The notes under the pieces were generated by a model. It saw only the letters and a program-made list of their open reading frames with translations. It was not told the DNA's origin and made no database searches. A DNA stretch of 64,000 bases from Podospora pseudoanserina (Eukaryota > Ascomycota > Sordariomycetes > Sordariales > Podosporaceae). Where the stretch lies: assembly GCF_035222485.1 (NCBI RefSeq), contig NC_085924.1, forward strand, positions 2,356,001 to 2,420,000. Direction: 5' to 3'. Positions 57,581 to 64,000 of this stretch are shown piece by piece. Position 1 is the first letter of the stretch. Each line of letters opens with the position of its first letter. Made by a program: the position numbers and the translations under genes.

Positions 57581-57862
57581 ACCACGATAACAGAAGGGAG
57601 CCAGGAAGGTGATTTGGGATACGCAGGTTCGAGTTGATATTGGCATGTAGGTAGGATAGCGAGAGAATAAACTGGGCAGGCCTATTTTTCATGACAACCT
57701 CAAACAAAGACGCAGCGGGTCAGAGAAGCATGTATGAAAGCACAAGCCATTCGTCATTCAATAACAAAGCTACACCTCAAGACCTCACTATCACCCTCAA
57801 CCTGGCCTTGACTTTCACCCCCTGCCAAGTTGGCACCCAGGACCATCCACCACATGTCCACC

Positions 57863-58303
57863 CTAACCAATAACAACATTAACCTTGAGGTTATTCCCGC
57901 TCGTCACCGTGTAATTAAACAAATACTTCCTCCCATCCCTCGTGACCTCATACGAAGACAGCGTCTTCCACCTCGCATCAACACGCTCCTTCTTCTGAGT
58001 GCCGCCCCACTCAGTCTCGTAGTACTCCGGCGTGATGACAACACCAGTCTGGCTGGCAGGGTCCAGCTTGGTGACGATGTCGCCCCACGGCTTGTAGTTG
58101 TGCACGCCAAGGGTGACGATGAAGTTCTCGCCCGTGTCGGCCACGAAGCGGAGCGAGCCTGAGGTGCCGCTGGCGCCGATGGTGAGGACTTGGGCGCCTT
58201 TGACCTCGTCCCAGGTGCCGTTGCGGAAGACGGTGCTTTCGGCGAGGTGGAAGAAGGCGTTGGTTTTGGTCTGGTAGACCTGGACTGTGATGGTGTAGGA
58301 CAT
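57863..58303 (-). CDS. Fungal fruit-body lectin (Agaricus bisporus lectin/XCL family)
   Basis: Intronless, 146 aa, the usual family length. It begins MSYTITVQVYQTKTNAFFHL and contains VLTIGASGTSGSLRFVAD, FIVTLGVHNYKPWGDIVTKL, GVVITPEYYE and a C-terminal NLKVNVVIG. These are the hallmark strands of the actinoporin-like beta-sandwich that binds the T-antigen disaccharide (Gal-beta1,3-GalNAc) and, at a second site, GlcNAc-type sugars. Family members are cytosolic (no signal peptide, none seen here). Several act against insects or nematodes. It lies in a gene-poor accessory region. Confidence 0.96.
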   Translation of the reverse strand: MSYTITVQVYQTKTNAFFHLAESTVFRNGTWDEVKGAQVLTIGASGTSGSLRFVADTGENFIVTLGVHNYKPWGDIVTKLDPASQTGVVITPEYYETEWGGTQKKERVDARWKTLSSYEVTRDGRKYLFNYTVTSGNNLKVNVVIG

Positions 58304-60540
58304 CCTGGTGAAAGTTGGTCAGTCAGGGGAAGTATGGTAAGAGCCGGGGGAAAAGGGAAAGAACTGACCTTGCTGGTTGAAAGTCGTGTTTCAAGGCTAG
58401 GAAATGTGCTGAGTCCGAATGGCTGTGACCTCGAGTTGTCTGATGATTCTCAACTTCATGTTTTCCGAGCCGACAACGACGTCCTTATAAACCAGGGAGA
58501 TGGCCTGTGCTTCGATCTCCCCAGGTTCTGAATTTCATGATCTATTCCAGTTCAACCCAATAGATCCCCTCCCTCAAGGCTCACTCTCCATTGACTCAAA
58601 TCTTGCAGATACACCGCGCCTGGGCCTGTGCGTCTTGGGGACGTGGCTGGCTGTTCTCTCATCGCGACTTGCCGTGTAACAGCATCGAGGTATGGCTATT
58701 TCTGAGGTCTTAGACGGACGGTGGTACGACGGTCAATATGTACGATTTGGCCAGTCAAAAGCCGGCCCTGAGTATGACGGAATTTCTCATGATTCGAGCG
58801 TGCGTAAAAGGCGGCCGAAGAAACAGACCAGTTTCAGGGAAGCTAGGTCTTTTCCCAGGTTGGTTCATCGGTTAGCCGCAAAGTGCAGAATGCAACTACG
58901 GAGAAGGCTCTGTTGTGGTTTGTTAATCTAGGCAGTCATTAGTCTCTTGGTATTGATTACCTGCCGTGGGCATCTACCTTGCTTGAGCTATACTTCTGTT
59001 TTCCATGACGGTTCTCTGGTAGAAAACTGGGGTTGAATGATACATGTATGAGAGGAGCCCAAACCGGACGCATGCAGTCGAGCCAAGAGGCGCGCCGCAT
59101 GTTCTGAGCTATCATCTGTCTTCCTACCTAACTCCGAACATGCACTTCTGGGCTGTTGTGCCAACAAGACAGTATCGTTTGGTGGCGTCGAGTTTGAAGC
59201 TGAACCGTCCTAGAAGAGAAGATAATCTGAGTAGAAACGCAATGTCGATCAAACAAATGCAGTGTAGTGGGTCGACATGTTGTGATTTGTCGACAGAGCG
59301 GGGAAGTATTGAAAAGGCTTGAACGGCAGGGTTGGAATAGGGCTTGGGAAATACGGGCCGGTCATGAAAATGCTGGCCAGATTGGTATTGTTACATTACA
59401 AAAGATTAGTGATAGGTATTTGTAGACTTGACCTGTTGAAGCGGAAGTTAATACGACACGAGTGGAATCAGGTGATTTATGGCTGAGGTTCATACGTCTC
59501 GGAGGTTGAAGAGGTTCAGTTCAACCATATTTAACATAATGTGGCCTAAAGTTCGTGATAGCTATGTCTTAACATTACGATGTAAGACGGCCCGATCCCT
59601 TGTGCGGCCTCAGTCGATCCGATAATTTTATCCTTTTACCTAATACTTACCAGGTATCGAACCACCTGCATCCTGCTGTGTCCCTATGCCAATACATTGC
59701 ATGGTGTATATGCTTTAATGATACCCGGTATGCTTGTGGGGTTTTGGAGACGAGTTACAAAAGTCGCAAAAGCACTGAAATATTAACTTGCAAGGCGGGA
59801 GAGCTCATTGAATTTGTTGTCCTTTAAACATAGAAGAGCCGTGATCTCTGAGGAGTTAGGTACACCTTGCCTTACTTAACACCTGACTCTGGTTGATGGC
59901 GAGGTTTTCTGAACAACGGCTAAGCACCCCTTCTTTGTCATTACGCTCACCTAGGTACCAACAAACAGCCCTCGTAGGTCAACCTTGAACTTGATCATCA
60001 TTAAGCCACAGTTTATCACCACCTCAGAGATCACGGCTCCTCTATGTTTAAAGGACAACAAATTCAATGAGCTCTCCCGCCTTGCAAGTTAATATTTCAG
60101 TGCTTTTGCCGCATGCTGTTGCTCGAACCCATCCTTCCGCAGCCTCCGGCTGGCTGACTGGCAACCACTTCGATTTGTCGTGGCGGTCTTGGCTGCAACT
60201 ATTTCTATTATGCTTTCAAAACGGCAAAAGATGCCGCTTGGGCATGTTGCTTGTTCTCTCAATCAGACAGAGTCCATCAGATGTCCTTGAAAGCCCGAGT
60301 TCGCGATGCCGATAAACCCGAATAGCTTCGCTGGGAGAAGCATGACGTGGCTCGAACCCCCTAGGATAAAAGATGGTCGGTCGATGAACATACAGGCTCT
60401 TTCCGACCAGCTCGAGTTTGTTCGCTCGAATATTCAACAGTACGCCGCCACTGGGCTCGAAACGTTCCCGAATCCAGACTCCAAACGAGAACGCCATCAA
60501 CTCGAGCGAATGCCAATGAATAATGAACTCTAGAACCGCG
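58304..60540. other. Gene-poor stretch containing an inverted repeat
   Basis: 2.2 kb without a supported gene. The only structure I can define is the 88-bp inverted repeat at 59766-60109. Confidence 0.55.
59766..60109. repeat. Inverted repeat: 88-bp arms, 168-bp spacer
   Basis: Left arm 59766-59853 starts GCAAAAGCACTGAAATATTA. Right arm 60022-60109 is its reverse complement with one mismatch (A/G in CATAGA(A/G)GAGCC). The match stops sharply at both ends. A transcript crossing it would form a long hairpin. It could be a MITE-like foldback element or a segmental inverted duplication. No terminal target duplication is evident. Confidence 0.9.
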
Positions 60541-60963
60541 TTACAACAACATTCATCCACCTAGTTGCCGTCCAAGAAGCGGCCATCGGGTCAGGGCCCA
60601 CAGTGGAGCGGGCACAGAAGACAGGGAGGAGGGTTGTTTGCCAACCCATGATCAACCTTCGACAGTACTTCGATGAACCTTGTGTGAGACTAGCGAGGAT
60701 AGTCAAAATGAAGCTTTGCCAAGTGAAAGAACGGGTGAAGGCCGCTGATAATCTGTTTGTGGAAGGAGGAGAAAGGACGTGGGACATGGGCAAGCAGGTT
60801 TGAGTCTGAGAAGGCAAAAGTGGAGAGGCAGATGAAGGTGCAAGCGGTAAAGTCCGAGCTGCCGACTGACCTGAAGCATCTAGCATTTCTCCAGAAAACG
60901 TACAAGTCCCTCGATGAAATCGATCTCGAGAACAAAGTCGCCATTGCGTATTTGCAGGGGTGA
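60541..60963 (+). pseudogene. Coding-like fragments of a charged helical protein, frameshifted
   Basis: Two plus-strand frames abut: 60603-60803 (IVKMKLCQVKERVKAADNLF...) and, in another frame, up to 60963 (ESEKAKVERQMKVQAVKSEL... FLQKTYKSLDEIDLENKVAI). They join sensibly if one frame change occurs near 60795. The charged, heptad-like composition looks like real coiled-coil protein. A 179-codon minus-strand frame covers the same bases, but its composition is poor. No family recognised. Confidence 0.4.
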
Positions 60964-61439
60964 ACGAAGCTTTCGGGCCACGATCAGATGGCAAGGGGTA
61001 AAAGGCGTTAGACAGCTGCAAAGGCACGACAAAGTTGGCCCCCTGATGCAACACTGGGTGTTGCAGCATATAAAAGGCGATATTGGGAAGGTTTTGACAG
61101 GCACAAGGAGTAGCACAGGAAGAGCAGGATGAACAGGTATCTCCTCACAGTGATTGTCGTTAGCAATATAATACTCAGGGAACTGTCTCTCCCATTCATG
61201 TATTTTGAAGCACATGTTAATGCTGAGCAGGTCTCAGCCAGGCGGACGACTCATCAATATATATGGCGACGAATCATCGCCGACAACACAGACCGTTTAG
61301 CGCCCTTTCTGTGGTGCCGCTTGCGAACCAAATTTTACTTTTATTTTTCGCGAGCACACAGACACTCAACCACCGTCTGCTCACACGAGGACAACGTTCG
61401 CTCGCGACAAATTTTCGTCCCAACATCATCCAAGCCAAG

Positions 61440-61496
61440 GTAAATTGTTTTCACTAAAATTTCCATTTCTACTTGCTAACTGATATTGGCATATAG
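61440..61496 (+). other. 5' UTR intron
   Basis: GTAAAT donor, GCTAACTGAT branch, CATATAG acceptor, 57 nt, ending 30 bp before the ATG at 61526. A TATAAAAGG box lies upstream at about 61069-61077. Confidence 0.55.
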
Positions 61497-61525
61497 CATA
61501 TCTCACTCACAAAAGTCTCGCCACC

Positions 61526-62044
61526 ATGGCACCCAAGTCGATCGAGGAGGCGAAGAACCGAGCGGAGCAGGGGATCCAGAAATCCTGGGACGCAATGGGC
61601 TCTCTGATGGGTCTTGTCGACGACCTTGATTCCTTCAACCAGGAACTCAAGCAAATTTTCGAGAGCTACAAAAACATACCCATCCCACCTGGGTTCCGCC
61701 AAGGGGGCCATCTTCCAAAACAGGAACCTACGCCGCCGGCGGACAGTCGCGAACAGGGAAGTTCGAGCCAACTGTTTTGAGAGATATAATCGGACCAGGG
61801 ACATGTTCAATGCATTGCCGAGACGATGAACAAAGCTGCTGATGAGGCGTTTGAAACCCCCGGAATGTCTGAGGATTGTAAACTTCGGCTCTACACCAGA
61901 CGCCAATTCATACACGGCAAATTCGCTGAGGTTCGGGAGAGGCTTGGGGTGGTGGTTACGGAATGGCAGCAGGTCAACAGTAATTTGGCCACCGCTGCTT
62001 ACGAGGTTGATCAACGGCTTGCGAGTATGAGTTGGGTGGAATAG
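61526..62044 (+). pseudogene. Small helical protein gene, apparently broken by frame changes
   Basis: Strong start (CTCGCCACCATGG) after a spliced leader. The first frame gives 84 aa (MAPKSIEEAKNRAEQGIQKS ... LDSFNQELKQIFESYKNI) and stops at 61778-61780. Coding-like sequence then continues in another frame (CFERYNRTRDMFNALPRR) and returns to the first frame from about 61823 (MNKAADEAFETPGMSEDCKL ... LASMSWVE, stop 62042-62044). I found no in-phase GT-AG intron that joins the pieces. Two indels, or an assembly error, would explain it. Alternatively the 84-aa frame is the whole gene. No family recognised. Confidence 0.45.
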
Positions 62045-62572
62045 GGACTGGCATTTTATCCTCTAGACATAGGGAAGTGCATGAAGCTGCAGGGCTGGCT
62101 TGGGATCGGGTTGTTATTTTTGTCTTCGAGACGAGGGAGATGGAACTCACCGGCGGGCAGCAAGACAATAGTCTTTATCGTTCTTTGTCTACCTCCTGGG
62201 TTGTTCTCAACAATGCATTATCTCCCGCATATATCTTTGTTTGAAGGGTCTATGCATAGCACAAAGAGACTGTTCTGTCAGGTCCTTAAAACCACTGTCC
62301 CCCCTTCTTTTCCGCGGTGCGGCTTGCGTTCTTGTTTGTATTTTGCGTTTATTCCTTCGTTTCCATTCAATTCAACCATAAACACTCTACCTTCCAGTAA
62401 GGTATTCCAGCGTTAGACAGAGAGACAGATGAGTGACTTTCCGCATCGTGTATCTCTTTTTCCCTCAGGATATCCAAAGACTTCATCAGTATCTACACTC
62501 TCTTTTACTGACACCAGGATTTCCAATCCCGAAAAACAACAAAATCAAAAGAACTAATATCCAAATTTCAAA
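62045..62572. other. Intergenic region
   Basis: 528 bp; the last part is A/C/T-rich leader of the next gene. Nothing else recognised. Confidence 0.5.
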
Positions 62573-63469
62573 ATGTACAACCCATCATGCGACCCAATGC
62601 TCAGCCGCCCACTCACACCCGACGAAAGCTTCCACTTTTTCAAACTCAACCCCAACCTCGCCCTCTTCATCCCAGTCCCCGAGTGCACCTGCTGCCTCTT
62701 CTTCCAGTTCTACCAGTGCGGATGCCCCGACAACCAGTCCCACAACGGCATCGGCCTCTTCCGCGAGCTTCTTCGCTTCCGTAACCCAACTCAGTTTGCT
62801 TGCCTGTACAGATGCCCCATCCATTTTCTCCCCCAGGCTGCGCAGACAATCCTCCACAACCGCGGCTTCCGCCACAGGAACGACCCCCTGCCCGTCGCTC
62901 AAGCCCCCGTCGAACTCCCGTTTCCGTGCTACAAGCACCAAGAAGAATGCTCATACAGAATCTCAAAGAAGGCAGCCATGAATATCCGGCCGTCCCTGGG
63001 ACATTCGAACAAGATTAACAAGCTCAAGCGGAAGCACAAAGCAAAGAGGGAGGTTGATTGGGCCAAGATACACAGAAAGGCGCTGAGGGCGTTTGTGTAT
63101 GAGCACACGCCCCTTCAGGCGTTCAACAAGCCCAAGGTCATCCACCCTGCCGACCAGGCATTCATTGGAGCATGGGATAAAATTGTACGGCCACCTGTCC
63201 ATGTCAAGCTTGAGAGTGAGGACTGGTTCCTTGATGAGCAAAAGACTGATTTGGACAATGACGACACCGCGAACGGGAGCAAGGTGGCGGATATATTCTA
63301 CCCCGATATTGGTCCGCTTGGGAGGTGCAAGTATGAGGCTGGCGCGACGGTGCTGGATGAGATGATGATTACTGCGATATCGCAGAACCAGTGGAGGAGG
63401 AGGGGGTATCCGTGGGAGCTTGTGCATAGGGATCAGAACATGGGGGAGATGGTGTGGAGTATGGATTGA
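62573..63469 (+). CDS. Hypothetical protein with Cys-rich N-terminal half
   Basis: Intronless, 298 aa, start AAAATGTACAACCC. Paired Cys in PVPECTCCLFFQFYQCGCPDN (about 36-55), CLYRCPIHF (about 82-90) and PCYKHQEEC (about 122-130) suggest a zinc-binding or disulfide-stabilised unit. A basic stretch follows (KINKLKRKHKAKREVDWAKIH, about 148-168), then an ordered region ending QNQWRRRGYPWELVHRDQNM. No signal peptide is seen, so zinc binding is more likely than disulfides. I do not recognise a named family. The length, start context and stop-free frame support a real gene. Confidence 0.75.
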   Translation: MYNPSCDPMLSRPLTPDESFHFFKLNPNLALFIPVPECTCCLFFQFYQCGCPDNQSHNGIGLFRELLRFRNPTQFACLYRCPIHFLPQAAQTILHNRGFRHRNDPLPVAQAPVELPFPCYKHQEECSYRISKKAAMNIRPSLGHSNKINKLKRKHKAKREVDWAKIHRKALRAFVYEHTPLQAFNKPKVIHPADQAFIGAWDKIVRPPVHVKLESEDWFLDEQKTDLDNDDTANGSKVADIFYPDIGPLGRCKYEAGATVLDEMMITAISQNQWRRRGYPWELVHRDQNMGEMVWSMD

Positions 63470-64000
63470 GTAATCATTCCATGCGCAAAATTAGCTTCTT
63501 CTACCACGAGTTGGTCTTGAGGATGGGAAGGAGAGGAGTAAAAAGGTGGATTTTGACTTACATGCATAGCGCGGTGTTTAAGGTTTCAGTTTTTTATAGA
63601 CTAGACAATGCATAGAGAATTTGGAGGGATGTTATTACATCCCGACATAATGATAAACATTGATATCATATTCAAAAAATCGCCTCTTTGAGCAGTGCAT
63701 AATAAATTTATCAAATCAAAGATGTGCTCCAGTACCTAATGCTTCTGTGTTATGCCTTGCCAATCGCCACTCCCTCGTCAAAGGCAGCAAGCAGCCCCTC
63801 TGCTCAACGGGCAGGCAACAGAGGTGGGGCACGACAGGTTTCCCAACATCCACCACCGAAAGCTCGGGTTCAAAGCAACAGCCACTTTCACTCACTCTGA
63901 TCATTTAGGACACCAATATTCTATTCAAGGGCCGCAACCTGACTTTGGACGATTCCGAGCATCATACAAGCTCGACTATCATTGCTGCACCATGAGCGGT
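63470..64000. other. Right end of the window, no gene seen
   Basis: 3' flank of the preceding gene and spacer. Short frames only. Confidence 0.5.

Noticed and set aside
60330-60420. TGGCTCGAACCCCC resembling the 3' part of a minus-strand tRNA
   Set aside because: The T stem does not pair and no anticodon arm or A box fits.
60530-61069. 179-codon minus-strand open frame with ATG
   Set aside because: Composition is Ser/Pro/Leu-rich as expected of an antisense shadow. The plus strand shows charged helical coding-like sequence over the same bases.
61129-61443. 104-codon frame with a hydrophobic N-terminus downstream of a TATA box
   Set aside because: It overlaps the probable leader and 5' UTR intron donor of the gene at 61526; no independent support.

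Overview
This window comes from a filamentous ascomycete, most likely a Sordariomycete of the Sordariales type. The genes have short introns (about 50-85 nt) with GT...CTAAC...AG signals, GC-rich coding sequence, and protein families typical of that group (SDS23, INP1, RSC1/2, a SYT1-type Sec7-PH protein, a fungal fruit-body lectin). A 17-kb AT-rich block carries the transition pattern of repeat-induced point mutation (RIP).

Left gene block (1.4-12.2 kb): importin beta-3/Kap121 (minus), SDS23-type CBS protein (plus), formamidase (minus) and a multi-pass membrane protein (minus). Gene models were built by following splice signals until reading frame and protein family agreed. All summed exon lengths are divisible by three.

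Repeat island (12.5-29.4 kb): nested, RIP-mutated Ty3/Gypsy chromoviruses. One complete element (18621-26252, minus strand) has about 497-bp LTRs, a 5-bp target duplication (AGACC), and recognisable Gag zinc knuckle, reverse transcriptase, integrase and chromodomain. It split another repeat, and the unsplit inverted copy of that repeat survives at about 27 kb and shows the empty site. A second copy (13005 to about 18110, plus strand) is internally deleted and carries a solo LTR that itself carries another solo LTR, each with its own target duplication. Copy B also seems to hold an accessory reading frame antisense to gag-pol between the chromodomain and the 3' LTR.

Central gene block (30.3-52.8 kb): INP1 (peroxisome inheritance), OTU1 deubiquitinase, RSC1/2-type double-bromodomain/BAH protein, a small Ser/Asn-rich ORF, tRNA-Gly(GCC), an NYN-domain protein, a mitochondrial carrier, and a SYT1-like Arf-GEF.

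Right accessory region (53-64 kb): gene-poor. It holds a trypsin-like protein without the catalytic His, a fungal fruit-body lectin, small orphan ORFs, an 88-bp perfect-looking inverted repeat, and coding-like fragments broken by frameshifts. The conserved genes are housekeeping functions (nuclear import, stress/nutrient signalling, chromatin remodelling, vesicle traffic, ERAD) and do not form an obvious pathway cluster.
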